Shown here: positions 1 through 8,634 of the stretch, one piece after another | Position numbering within the stretch: the first letter of the stretch is position 1 | Layout of the letters: every line of letters starts with the position of its first letter | Assembly: GCA_020436085.1 (NCBI GenBank) | Contig: JAGQYM010000010.1 | Location: 51,524-115,523 of the forward strand | DNA from: Cyclobacteriaceae bacterium | Lineage (GTDB): Bacteria; Bacteroidota; Bacteroidia; Cytophagales; Cyclobacteriaceae | Reading direction: 5' to 3' | Length of the DNA: 64,000 bases | The notes under the pieces: generated by a model | The model's input: the letters and a program-made list of their open reading frames with translations, nothing else | The model's database searches: none | What the model was told of the DNA's origin: nothing | Program-made: the position numbers and the translations under genes

Positions 1-473
1 ATGCCGTGCTTACCATTCACCACCTGACCGTTGCATACAAATCCGCTTCCAAGTCCAGTACCTAAGGTGATTACAATAAAGTCCTTCATGCCTTTGGCTG
101 CACCGAAAATCATTTCCCCCACAGCCGCTGCATTGGCATCGTTGGTCACCAGCACCGGCACGCCAAACGATTTGGCGAGCATCTTTCCAACGGGAATAGT
201 CCCTTTCCATTTCAGATTAGGCGCGTTTTCGATTGAGGCACTATAGTAATTTCCGTTGGCCGAACCGACACCAATACCGACCAATGAATAGGCGGTGCCC
301 AAGTTGGAAAGGCCTTCTCTCAAAAGAGCACTTACTTCGTCAAGTAGGTCTTCAAATTTCACAAACTTAGTTGTACTGATCTTTCCACTGTACAGCACGT
401 GCCCTACGCGATCAGCGATCCCAAACTTTGTATTGGTTCCGCCTATGTCGATCCCAAAAGTGATCTCTTTCAT
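1..473 (-). CDS. ROK-family glucokinase (partial, 3' end outside window)
   Basis: This is the N-terminal 157 residues or so of a ROK-family sugar kinase, which would phosphorylate glucose with ATP in the cytoplasm. The reverse-strand reading begins MKEITFGIDIGGTNTKFG, the ATP-binding phosphate-1 motif DIGGTN typical of the family. Further in are VTNDANAAAVGE, carrying the catalytic Asp, and TLGTGLGSGF, the phosphate-2 glycine-rich loop. The zinc-binding cysteine region lies beyond the window edge. Its ATG overlaps the TAA of the phosphofructokinase gene (TAATG), so translation is probably coupled. Downstream of pgi and pfkA it completes the first three steps of glycolysis. Substrate specificity for glucose rather than another hexose is inferred from the neighbours. 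Confidence 0.88.
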   Translation of the reverse strand, partial: MKEITFGIDIGGTNTKFGIADRVGHVLYSGKISTTKFVKFEDLLDEVSALLREGLSNLGTAYSLVGIGVGSANGNYYSASIENAPNLKWKGTIPVGKMLAKSFGVPVLVTNDANAAAVGEMIFGAAKGMKDFIVITLGTGLGSGFVCNGQVVNGKHG

Positions 474-1453
474 TAGATTGAGAGTATTTTAGCGATTCGC
501 ATCATTTCCGAATCTATCGGATGAAATTCAGTCAACGAATCAAAAGCGTTATACACCATTTTATTTTCACGAATTCCGACCATCACATCGCTCTGCCCGT
601 TTAACAGTCCTTCGACTGCAGCAACACCCATCTTACTTGCCAACACACGGTCAGCATAGGTAGGGGAGCCACCTCGTTGTAAATGCCCGATGATGGTTAC
701 TTTAATATCAAAATAGGAGGATCTCTCTGCTACCTTTCTTGCCAGTTCATTGGCAGGACCAAGCTTAGACCCTTCTGCTATCACTACAAGGTTCGATTTC
801 TTATTAGTCTCTTCACCTGCGGTTAGCCTATTGTAGAAATCATCAAAGGAGACGTCTTCCTCTGGAATTATGATTGCACCAGCACCACCGGCAATGCCGC
901 TGTTGATAGCTATGTATCCAGAGTTGCGGCCCATCACTTCAATAAAAAACAGTCTGTTATGAGAAAGTGCGGTGTCTCTGATTTTATCAATGGCATCAAC
1001 TGCAGTGTTGGTAGCAGTGTCAAATCCGATCGTGAGATCAGTGCCAGCTATGTCATTGTCTATCGTGCCCGGAATACAGATTGTGGGAATTCCATATTCT
1101 GAATGAAGCGCGTGCAGACCATTGAACGTGCCATCCCCACCAATTGCGATCAGTGCCTGAATCCCTTCCTTACCTAAATTATCGTATGCTTTTTTGCGGC
1201 CCTCAGGTGTTCTGAACTCCTTGCTCCGGGCTGTTTTAAGGATGGTGCCACCTCTTTGTAGGATGTTGCCAACCGAGCGGACGCCTAGCCTTACCAGATC
1301 ACCCTCGATCATACCCTCGTAGCCTCGCATAATGCCGAACACATCCAATTTGTAGTAGATTGCAGCTCTCACTACGGCCCTTATAGCTGCGTTCATTCCC
1401 GGTGCGTCACCTCCCGAAGTGAAGACTCCAATCCGCTGAATTTTTGACGTCAT
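473..1453 (-). CDS. pfkA: ATP-dependent 6-phosphofructokinase
   Basis: Phosphorylates fructose 6-phosphate to fructose 1,6-bisphosphate, the committed step of glycolysis. The 326-residue length matches the compact bacterial PfkA form. Visible motifs are GGDAPG (residues 14-19), GGDGT (105-109), TIDND with the catalytic Asp at 132, and MGRNSG (174-179). The glycine after GGD, rather than aspartate, is the signature of ATP-dependent rather than pyrophosphate-dependent enzymes. The gene lies 58 nt downstream of pgi and overlaps the glucokinase start by one base, so the three genes look like one operon. Nothing unusual was seen in the sequence. Confidence 0.96.
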   Translation of the reverse strand: MTSKIQRIGVFTSGGDAPGMNAAIRAVVRAAIYYKLDVFGIMRGYEGMIEGDLVRLGVRSVGNILQRGGTILKTARSKEFRTPEGRKKAYDNLGKEGIQALIAIGGDGTFNGLHALHSEYGIPTICIPGTIDNDIAGTDLTIGFDTATNTAVDAIDKIRDTALSHNRLFFIEVMGRNSGYIAINSGIAGGAGAIIIPEEDVSFDDFYNRLTAGEETNKKSNLVVIAEGSKLGPANELARKVAERSSYFDIKVTIIGHLQRGGSPTYADRVLASKMGVAAVEGLLNGQSDVMVGIRENKMVYNAFDSLTEFHPIDSEMMRIAKILSI

Positions 1454-1511
1454 TTAATGGGTTAAAACAGCCAAAAATAAGGTAAAAAGCGGATTTTAAG
1501 GAGAAAAAACA

Positions 1512-3161
1512 CTATCGCGATTTCAATCGTTTGAAATGGTTAATGAGGCCATTTGTGGACGAATCGTGAGCGGAAATCTCACCGTTTTCACTTAGTTCAG
1601 GGAGTATTTTTTTGGCCAGGGCCTTACCCAATTCTACGCCCCATTGGTCGAAACTGAAGATGTTCCAGATCGCACCCTGAACAAAAATCTTGTGCTCATA
1701 CATGGCAATTAGCATTCCCAACGTGTTAGGTGTAATAGCATCAACCAGAATGCTGTTGGTCGGTCTGTTTCCATAGAAAACACGGAATGGTTTATGGAAA
1801 GCGATTTGCTCGTTTGATAATCCCAAAGCCCTAAGTTCTTTCTCCACCTCTTCTTCATGTTTGCCCTTCATGAGGGCTTCAGTCTGTGCAAAGAAATTGG
1901 AAAGCAGTTTTGCGTGATGGTCTCCAATAGGATTGTGACTGTTAACAGGAGCAATGAAGTCACAAGGAATAAGTCGGGTACCCTGATGTATCAATTGGTA
2001 AAAAGCATGCTGGCCATTGGTGCCCGGTTCTCCCCAGATGATTGGACCGGTTGCGTAGTTTATAGATTGACCGTTTCTGTCAACCGACTTGCCGTTACTC
2101 TCCATATTGCCTTGCTGAAAGTATGCAGCAAATCGATGAAGGTACTGATCGTAAGGTAAGATCGCTTCTGATGCCGTGCCAAAAAAGTTGGTGTACCAAA
2201 TTCCGATCAAGGCCAGCATTACCGGGATGTTCTTCTCGAAAGCTGTTTCTTCAAAATGTTTGTCCATTGCGTGCGCTCCTTCCAGAAGCAGTGCAAAATT
2301 CTCGAAACCAATCGTGCACGCGATGGACAAACCGATAGAAGACCAAAGAGAGTATCTTCCTCCAACCCAATCCCAAAACTCAAACATGTTTTGAGCATCA
2401 ATGCCAAACGCCTGCACCTCATTTGTGTTAGTTGATACAGCGACAAAGTGTTTTGCTACAACTCCTTTGCCATTAGTCTTTTCGACAAACCACAGACGTG
2501 CTGAATGTGCATTCGTCATTGTTTCCTGTGTAGTGAATGTCTTGGAAGCAATGATGAACAATGTGGTTTCAGGATCAACGCTTTTTAGTACTTCAGCCAA
2601 ATGGGTTCCATCTACATTGGAAACAAAATGCGGCCGAATGTTTGAATGATATGGGCGAAGCGCTTCACATACCATGTAGGGGCCAAGGTCTGACCCGCCA
2701 ATTCCGATGTTTACAATATCAGTAATTGACTTGCCTGAAAAACCCTTCCATACCCCTGATCGAAGTTCGTTTGAAAACCGCTCCATTTGGTCCAACACCT
2801 TGTTAACATCAGGCATCACATCTTTGCCATCGACCAGAACAGGTCTATTGCTGCGATTTCGAAGTGCAGTGTGGAGTACGGCTCTTTTCTCGGTTTGGTT
2901 GATCGCCTTTCCACTAAACATATCCGCGATTGCTTCCTCAAGTTTGCATTCTTTTGCAAGACTGATCAGTGCTTCAATTGTTTCGGAAGTGATTCGGTTT
3001 TTTGAATAGTCAATCAAGAGGCCATCAAACTCGATATGAAATTTCTTAAACCTTTCCGGATCGTCATGGAATAGATCACGCATGTGCGCATGTTCTATTG
3101 CCTTGAAGTGAGAGGTAAGTTTTGCCCAGGCATTTGTTTGAGTAGGGTTGGTGTTCTGCAT
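1512..3161 (-). CDS. pgi: Glucose-6-phosphate isomerase
   Basis: Interconverts glucose 6-phosphate and fructose 6-phosphate. The 549-residue length is that of the long E. coli/eukaryote-type enzyme. Recognisable blocks are [11 protein letters not shown] (about residue 155), the [18 protein letters not shown] block (about 265-282), and [16 protein letters not shown] near residue 390, which carries the conserved active-site His. It starts at an ATG 51 nt after the P450 stop on the same strand, so the glycolytic genes may be read through from the FAAL-ACP-P450 cassette or have their own promoter in that short gap. It is followed by pfkA and glucokinase. Confidence 0.96.
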   Translation of the reverse strand: MQNTNPTQTNAWAKLTSHFKAIEHAHMRDLFHDDPERFKKFHIEFDGLLIDYSKNRITSETIEALISLAKECKLEEAIADMFSGKAINQTEKRAVLHTALRNRSNRPVLVDGKDVMPDVNKVLDQMERFSNELRSGVWKGFSGKSITDIVNIGIGGSDLGPYMVCEALRPYHSNIRPHFVSNVDGTHLAEVLKSVDPETTLFIIASKTFTTQETMTNAHSARLWFVEKTNGKGVVAKHFVAVSTNTNEVQAFGIDAQNMFEFWDWVGGRYSLWSSIGLSIACTIGFENFALLLEGAHAMDKHFEETAFEKNIPVMLALIGIWYTNFFGTASEAILPYDQYLHRFAAYFQQGNMESNGKSVDRNGQSINYATGPIIWGEPGTNGQHAFYQLIHQGTRLIPCDFIAPVNSHNPIGDHHAKLLSNFFAQTEALMKGKHEEEVEKELRALGLSNEQIAFHKPFRVFYGNRPTNSILVDAITPNTLGMLIAMYEHKIFVQGAIWNIFSFDQWGVELGKALAKKILPELSENGEISAHDSSTNGLINHFKRLKSR

Positions 3162-3212
3162 TTACATTAATCCTTTGCTTACAAAGGTATCAAACGAAGC
3201 AGTAATGTTAGC

Positions 3213-4415
3213 TTATTGATTTGTAGTTACGTGCAATGATTTCAGTCCACGAATAGATAGCATCGGGTTCCATTCCGGTTCGGATTGGATATCCAGGTTC
3301 TGAAATCGATTGAAAAGTTCCTTGATCGCTATCTTCCACTGTATTCGGGCCAACCATGAGCCTAGACAAAAGTGAAGACCTGCGCCAAATGCGATATGGT
3401 TCTTGGCCTTCCGCCCGATATCAAAAAGATGAGGAGAAGGGTATTGCCGCGGATCGCGGTTAGCAGCCCCGATGCACAAGGTAAGAGTATCGCTTTTTTT
3501 TACTTCGATCCCTGCGAGCGTTGAGTCTGAGTTGGCAATTCTGCCCGCCAGATGTACAGGGGATTCAAATCGGAGGGCCTCGTCAATAGCATCGTCAAAT
3601 GTCTGATCACTATTTAAAATCTTTTCTAGCTGGTCTCGGTTCAGCATCAGGTTGTGTGCCCCGGTGCCAATCAAGTTAATAGTAGTCTCTTCGCCAGCCA
3701 TGAATAGAAAGATGCAAATGGAGATGAGGGTATCGTTAGTTAGGCCAAGATCCCTTTGGTTGGCGAGAGCAATTATTTTGGAGGTCAGGTCATCAGAGGG
3801 ATTCTTAATTCTGTAGGTGATATAGTCATTAAAGTAACCAATGAGTGCCTGCGCTGCCTCATTAATTCGCACCAAGGTTTTAAATGAAGTGTACATGTCC
3901 AGTGAAAAGATCAGGTTGCTCGTTTGATTTTTGAGAAACTGATAATCTTTAAGCGGCATACCCATGATATTCGCCATCGTCATCACTGGGAGAGGAGCCG
4001 CAAAATCCTGTATCAGATCAAATTCCCCATCCACTTCGCTGAGTAGGTCGTCAATATTGTTTTTAATGATATGATTCACCTGCTTATTGTCCCAAGCATC
4101 AACAATCAGTGCCCGTGTGGTCTTGTGGGAATGGCCGTTCATTTGTACCAGAAAGGAATTCATGGCAGCCATTATAGCTGTGAGATCCTCCTCGCGGTTT
4201 TCCAGGTATCGAACCTGGCGTTCAATCCATTCATAGCGGTTGCCCACACGATAGGTTTCGTGATCAAGCAAAACTGTTTTTACCTCCTGATATCCCGTTA
4301 CTACAATGTCTCCGCTTTGTGACCGATAGACTGGCGCCACCTCTCGCAGCCTGTCGTACATAGGGTAGGGATTGGGCCTGTTCCCGGTTCCGTAAGGATC
4401 CCAAAGTTTAGTCAT
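3213..4415 (-). CDS. Cytochrome P450 (first paralogue, ACP-linked)
   Basis: A soluble bacterial class P450 of 400 residues with no membrane anchor. The I-helix oxygen-activation motif is AGEETT (240-245), the K-helix ExxR is E279-R282, and the haem-thiolate loop FGAGLHFCLG places the proximal cysteine at 350. Its ATG overlaps the ACP stop by four bases (ATGA), and ACP in turn overlaps the FAAL gene, so the three are translationally coupled. That arrangement recalls P450s that oxidise carrier-protein-bound acyl or aminoacyl chains (for example P450 BioI), and I infer the same here. It is clearly related to the P450 at 24182-25372: both share the WxPY...PYPMY N-terminus and the AGEETT motif. 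Redox partners are not encoded nearby. Confidence 0.93.
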   Translation of the reverse strand: MTKLWDPYGTGNRPNPYPMYDRLREVAPVYRSQSGDIVVTGYQEVKTVLLDHETYRVGNRYEWIERQVRYLENREEDLTAIMAAMNSFLVQMNGHSHKTTRALIVDAWDNKQVNHIIKNNIDDLLSEVDGEFDLIQDFAAPLPVMTMANIMGMPLKDYQFLKNQTSNLIFSLDMYTSFKTLVRINEAAQALIGYFNDYITYRIKNPSDDLTSKIIALANQRDLGLTNDTLISICIFLFMAGEETTINLIGTGAHNLMLNRDQLEKILNSDQTFDDAIDEALRFESPVHLAGRIANSDSTLAGIEVKKSDTLTLCIGAANRDPRQYPSPHLFDIGRKAKNHIAFGAGLHFCLGSWLARIQWKIAIKELFNRFQNLDIQSEPEWNPMLSIRGLKSLHVTTNQ

Positions 4416-4663
4416 GACGACCTGAGTGTAAGAATGTGAGCAGAAAATGTTCTGATGGTTGGGTAATCAAAAAACATCAATGGGTTGAGATCAACGCCAA
4501 GTTCATTCTCTAATTTTTCAAGCAAGTAAATCGAGTTGATTGAATCAAGACCGAATGTGGCCCAATGTTTATCCGGACTCACCAATTCCAAATCAAGTTG
4601 TGTTTCTTCTGAAACTATGCGGGAGACCAATTGAATTAAATCCGACTCAGACATTAATGCCAT
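4412..4663 (-). CDS. Stand-alone acyl carrier protein
   Basis: An 83-residue phosphopantetheine-binding protein. The prosthetic-group site is GLDSINS with Ser41, followed by a helix rich in acidic residues and the motif FFDYPTIRTFSAHI. That FxxYPTI ending is typical of carrier proteins of polyketide and FAAL systems rather than of the housekeeping fatty-acid ACP. It overlaps the FAAL gene by 10 bases and the P450 by 4, so it is almost certainly the acceptor for the acyl-adenylate made by FAAL and the carrier that presents the chain to the P450. The partner assignment is inferred from gene order. Confidence 0.93.
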   Translation of the reverse strand: MALMSESDLIQLVSRIVSEETQLDLELVSPDKHWATFGLDSINSIYLLEKLENELGVDLNPLMFFDYPTIRTFSAHILTLRSS

Positions 4664-6300
4664 AGGGAATCATCTAGCTTTTTATCAAGATATAGTTTTT
4701 TACATTCTCCACGTCTGATTTTGCCACTAGTGGTTTTTGGAATAGAACCCTGAGCCATGAAAAGAATGTCGTGGACGGATAAGCCGAAGTGATCAAAAAT
4801 ATTTCCGCGAATCCTTTCAGCTGTTTCATCAGAGCTAAACCTATCCGCAGATTTTTTCACTTCCTGCATGATCACGATTTTTTCAATCTGATCGTATTCG
4901 ATTGAAAATGCTGCACAGGCAGAACGAAGAAAGATATCACTTGAGAGTGAAGTAACGTACTCAAGGTCTTCTGCAAAATACTGTGCACCCCTAATAATAA
5001 TCGTGTCTTTAAGTCGGCCCGTAACGAATAGTTCGCCTCCACTGAGCAGCCCGATGTCGCCAGTCCTTAGATAAGTTCTGCTTTCATCGTCAATATCAAT
5101 GGTGAAATTAACCTCGGTTGTTTTTTCAGGGTCATTGAAATAGCCCTTGGTGATAGTTGGCCCATGAAGAATGATTTCACCTTGTTGGCCTTCCTTTAAA
5201 AGTTGACCACTATCCGGATCAATGATCTGAATGTCTATTCCTGGTATAGGCAAACCGAGCCCTACATAGGTTGCCAACGTGTTATCAGGCGACAGGTAGT
5301 TGAGCTTTGCATTCCTCGACTTGCATGTGACCATGAGTGTAGCTTCAGCCAAGCCGTATCCCGGTGTAAAATGATTGGATTTGAATCCCGTGCTTTTGAA
5401 GTGATTGGCAAATCGATCTAATGTGTTCTTTCTTACAGGCTCAGCGCTCACGTAGATGTGAGTCAAACTTGAAAGGTCAAGCTTTTCTGCGTCCGCCTTA
5501 TTCACTTTGTCGACACATAGATCCAAAATAAAATTAGGCCCACCAGTATGTGTTATGCGAAAATTCTCGATTGCCTTTAACCAAACGATAGGGTTCGCTA
5601 CCACTGTTCGTGGTGAGGCAATTACACCTTTGCATTGATTGTAAAGAGGAGACAAGAGACCATCAATAAGTCCCATATCGTGGTAGTGAGGAAGCCACGA
5701 AAAGCAAACGCTTTCCTTGTTCAATCCGAAGTGAGTCTTGATGGCTTGAAGGTTGTGTTCAAGGTTACTAAAGCTAATGGTAACGCCTTTAGGTTGTGAC
5801 GTTGAGCCAGAGGTGTATTGAATTAAAGCGATATCATCTCCATCTGGAAGCTCCAGGCCTTCAGTCAAACCATCTCCATTTTTGACCTCAAGTAACTTAA
5901 TAGTGTCCCTAATATCACTTGGGATCAGTTGATCGATCCGTGGCCGCAGGGAAGGACTGGTGATTATCGCATCAGGCTGAGCATGCACCAGAAAATGTTT
6001 AAACAATTCCTGCGTCTTTGGTTTAGGGATGGCTATGGGGATGGCGACAACTCGACTTAAAAAGCAACCTAATAATCCATACACGAATTCAAATCCAGTG
6101 TCAAAAATCAGCAAAGCTCGTTTCGAGCCGGATAAAGTGGAAGCAGTTGATTGGACTCCTTGAAGGAGCTCCCTGGCAGTAAGCTTAGAGGTAGAGTGGT
6201 CATCTCCAACTAATGAGTACACTACCTGGTCAGGATTGTTCTTCAACCAGATGAGTGTATCATTCAGAAAGGTCTTGGTCTTGGAAGTCACGATGTGCAA
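4654..6300 (-). CDS. Fatty-acyl-AMP ligase (FAAL-like adenylate-forming enzyme)
   Basis: A 548-residue member of the ANL superfamily that would activate a carboxylic acid as the acyl-AMP. The P-loop-like core motif QYTSGSTSQPKG is at 161-172, HYHDMGL at 205-211, YGLAEATL in the middle, RTGDIG later, and the conserved C-terminal lysine is K527 in SGKIRR. The HxHDMGL block and the LxQYTSGST form are characteristic of FAALs, which pass the acyl group to ACPs rather than to CoA. I therefore prefer FAAL over acyl-CoA ligase; the FAAL-specific insertion could not be verified by eye. First gene of the FAAL-ACP-P450 cassette, divergent from the TPR gene at 6415. Confidence 0.87.
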   Translation of the reverse strand: MHIVTSKTKTFLNDTLIWLKNNPDQVVYSLVGDDHSTSKLTARELLQGVQSTASTLSGSKRALLIFDTGFEFVYGLLGCFLSRVVAIPIAIPKPKTQELFKHFLVHAQPDAIITSPSLRPRIDQLIPSDIRDTIKLLEVKNGDGLTEGLELPDGDDIALIQYTSGSTSQPKGVTISFSNLEHNLQAIKTHFGLNKESVCFSWLPHYHDMGLIDGLLSPLYNQCKGVIASPRTVVANPIVWLKAIENFRITHTGGPNFILDLCVDKVNKADAEKLDLSSLTHIYVSAEPVRKNTLDRFANHFKSTGFKSNHFTPGYGLAEATLMVTCKSRNAKLNYLSPDNTLATYVGLGLPIPGIDIQIIDPDSGQLLKEGQQGEIILHGPTITKGYFNDPEKTTEVNFTIDIDDESRTYLRTGDIGLLSGGELFVTGRLKDTIIIRGAQYFAEDLEYVTSLSSDIFLRSACAAFSIEYDQIEKIVIMQEVKKSADRFSSDETAERIRGNIFDHFGLSVHDILFMAQGSIPKTTSGKIRRGECKKLYLDKKLDDSLWH

Positions 6301-6414
6301 AGCCGCCAGAGATGATTAGATAAAGTGAAATTATCGCTTTGGATGAACTTTTAAGATGGAATAAAGGTATTATTTTGGCTTTTTAGCGATGCGAGCACCA
6401 ACTTTGGCAGATCA
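6301..6414. promoter_or_regulatory. Divergent intergenic region
   Basis: This 114-nt gap separates the FAAL cassette (leftward) from the TPR lipoprotein (rightward) and must hold promoters for both. It is AT-rich; no clear TAnnTTTG element or operator could be assigned by eye. Confidence 0.4.
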
Positions 6415-7431
6415 ATGAGACAAATTATATTCTTCTTCATAATCGCAATTCTGACAAGTTGTTCTGAGAGTTTGGAGAGTCGGCTTCAGAAGTTTTTGGG
6501 AAAGGGAAATGAAGCTCTGGCTAACAAGAATTTTGATCAGGCCGCAGCGTACTTCGAGGAGTCACTTGCTCTTGATCCCTGCTTTCTGGATGGCTTGAAC
6601 AACCTGGGTACAACCTATTTCAGACAACAAAAATTTGAACAGGCTCTGGAGCTTTATAACAAATCAATTGAATGCGATCCGAACTACCTTGATGCGTATT
6701 TTAATAGAGCCAATACTTTTTATGAGTTGAAAGAATACTACAGCGCGCTCAAGGACCTCGAAACTCTTCAATCCGGAAAGCCCGATACCGCCATCGTTTA
6801 CTTTACAAAGGGCCTGGTGTACACAAGACTAAGAGATTTTCAAGCTGCAAAACAATCTTTTGTAAATGCCTATCGCCTGAAAAATGACGTGGAGTATCTT
6901 GTCAATAAAGCAAACGTGTTGTACTACTTAACGGAGTATGACAGTGCAAAACTGGATTTAGAAATTGCGATGGCGACAAAGCCAGATGAGCCAAACATCT
7001 ATAACACGCTTTCGCTAATTGCCACAGATGAGAAGGATTATGATCAAGCGCTCATTGATATTAACAAAGCTATCAGTCTTTTGCCAAATGAGCCATACTT
7101 CATTAATAATAGGGGCTACATCTATTTAATTCAAGGTGATTTGGAAAATGCGGAAACAGATATCAACAATAGTATTTCTGCTGATCCATCCAACGGCTGG
7201 GCTTATCGCAACAAGGGGTTGTTTTACTTGATGAAGGAAGACTACGCCAATGCAGAACGATTGTTGACGCAGGCGTTGGATATGGATCCTTTTATTGACA
7301 AAATACATTTCTATCTGGGAATGGCTTATCTTAAAAATAATAAGCAGTCTCAAGCATGCGAGCAATTTGAGCTATCGGAGCAAGCAGGTGATGCCATGAT
7401 GACAACCTCGTTACTAAAACTGTGTAAATGA
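6415..7431 (+). CDS. TPR-repeat lipoprotein
   Basis: A 338-residue protein with a lipoprotein signal peptide: a hydrophobic stretch followed by the lipobox ILTSC, with Cys16 as the acylation site. The rest is an array of roughly eight or nine tetratricopeptide repeats of the type A..Y...L...P, for example SLALDPCFLDGLNNLGTTYF and SIECDPNYLDAYFNRANTFY. Such solenoids bind other proteins. The specific partner is unknown. The stop overlaps the next gene's ATG (ATGA), so it is co-translated with the Nudix enzyme, though no functional link is evident. Confidence 0.85.
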   Translation: MRQIIFFFIIAILTSCSESLESRLQKFLGKGNEALANKNFDQAAAYFEESLALDPCFLDGLNNLGTTYFRQQKFEQALELYNKSIECDPNYLDAYFNRANTFYELKEYYSALKDLETLQSGKPDTAIVYFTKGLVYTRLRDFQAAKQSFVNAYRLKNDVEYLVNKANVLYYLTEYDSAKLDLEIAMATKPDEPNIYNTLSLIATDEKDYDQALIDINKAISLLPNEPYFINNRGYIYLIQGDLENAETDINNSISADPSNGWAYRNKGLFYLMKEDYANAERLLTQALDMDPFIDKIHFYLGMAYLKNNKQSQACEQFELSEQAGDAMMTTSLLKLCK

Positions 7432-8063
7432 TTGATTTTGAGAAGTTGGTATTGCAGTTGGAGGACCGGTTGAAACAGCCGTTGCCTGGCCCCAAAGCCC
7501 ATGAGCGGATGAGAGCCATCCCTGTCGGAAATTCCATCCCTCGTTTTGCTCACAAGATTCCGCCAAAGCCTGGCGGTGTTTTGATAGTGCTTTATCCGGA
7601 CAACGGGAAAATTTGGTTTCCTCTTATTAAGAGACCTGATTATCCCGGATTACATAGCGGTCAGGTAAGCTTCCCTGGCGGCAAAACAGAGCCGGGTGAG
7701 GATGCCGTTACCACGGCATTGAGGGAAGGGAATGAGGAAATCGGGATTGCGCAATCAGACGTAAAGGTGATCGGCAGGCTCAGTGATTTCTTCGTAATAC
7801 CCAGTAATTTTATGGTCACACCAATTGTTGGTTACACCAATAGCAAACCCGCACTCAAAGCTGACCCCATAGAAGTGGCTCGCATTCTTTATGGTGATCT
7901 GGATTCGATCTTACCCGAATCAATGATTGTAGAGAAGGAAATTATCGCTGCTCAATCATTTAAAATGAGAGCGCCCCACTTCGAGATCGAAAACGAAATC
8001 GTGTGGGGCGCTACCGCTATGATGTTAAATGAATTTCGAACTATTCTGAACGAGATTCTTTAG
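7428..8063 (+). CDS. Nudix hydrolase, CoA-pyrophosphatase-like
   Basis: A 211-residue Nudix enzyme. The Nudix box runs from G85 to I107 and reads GGKTEPGED...REGNEEIGI, containing the metal-binding REx2EE core. It is preceded by KRPDYPGLHSGQVSFPGG; the H-x-GQVSFPGG segment is the hallmark of the CoA-pyrophosphatase (NudL/PCD1) branch, which splits coenzyme A into 4'-phosphopantetheine and 3',5'-ADP. One Nudix position normally hydrophobic is Gly101. The gene overlaps the TPR lipoprotein by four bases and converges on ferritin with a 10-nt gap. Activity on CoA is inferred from the motif only. Confidence 0.88.
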   Translation: MIDFEKLVLQLEDRLKQPLPGPKAHERMRAIPVGNSIPRFAHKIPPKPGGVLIVLYPDNGKIWFPLIKRPDYPGLHSGQVSFPGGKTEPGEDAVTTALREGNEEIGIAQSDVKVIGRLSDFFVIPSNFMVTPIVGYTNSKPALKADPIEVARILYGDLDSILPESMIVEKEIIAAQSFKMRAPHFEIENEIVWGATAMMLNEFRTILNEIL

Positions 8064-8073
8064 CGTAAACTAG

Positions 8074-8631
8074 CTATTGTGATTGGGCAACTTTTGCAGC
8101 GTATGCTTCTAGCTTTCCAATCTCTTGGTCAATCATAAACAAGCCAACGCCCTCTTCGCCAATCAGGTCAAAGAGTTCGACAGCTCTGCGTGCCAAAGTT
8201 TCCTCCTCACGCTGTTCACTAACAAACCACTGCAGGAAGTTGAATGTTGCAAAGTCTTTGATTTTGAAACAGTGATCAACCAGTTCATTGATCGACTCTG
8301 TGACAGCTATTTCGTGCTTCAGGGTCTGATCAAATACCTCACGCAGACTTTTGAAGGTATGCTTGATACCCGTCACTTCTGGTTGCAGTGCATGACCACC
8401 AGCCGCATTAATGTACTTAAACAGCTTAAGCATATGCATACGCTCTTCTTCAGAGTGGTTGTAAAGAAACTGGCTGGATACCTCATATCCCTGCGTTTCG
8501 CACCACGAAGCCATCGACAAGTAGTATGCTGATGACTTGCCCTCCATCACGATTTGCTTATTGAGCATCGCCTCAGTTTCCTTGGTGAGAGATCGGGTAG
8601 GGGTGATCATTTGCTTTGACTGTTTCTTCAT
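8074..8631 (-). CDS. ftnA: Ferritin
   Basis: A 185-residue non-haem ferritin that would oxidise and store iron in a 24-subunit shell. The ferroxidase ligands are visible as Glu30 in the first helix (QIVMEGKSSAYY), Glu63 and His66 in EEERMHM, and the later SEQREEETLARR segment. The family usually starts near MLNKQI, so there is an extra N-terminal 20 residues or so; Met8 is an alternative start. It begins three bases after the aconitase stop, so iron storage is co-transcribed with an iron-sulfur enzyme, which points to iron-dependent control. Confidence 0.94.
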   Translation of the reverse strand: MKKQSKQMITPTRSLTKETEAMLNKQIVMEGKSSAYYLSMASWCETQGYEVSSQFLYNHSEEERMHMLKLFKYINAAGGHALQPEVTGIKHTFKSLREVFDQTLKHEIAVTESINELVDHCFKIKDFATFNFLQWFVSEQREEETLARRAVELFDLIGEEGVGLFMIDQEIGKLEAYAAKVAQSQ

Positions 8632-8634
8632 AAC

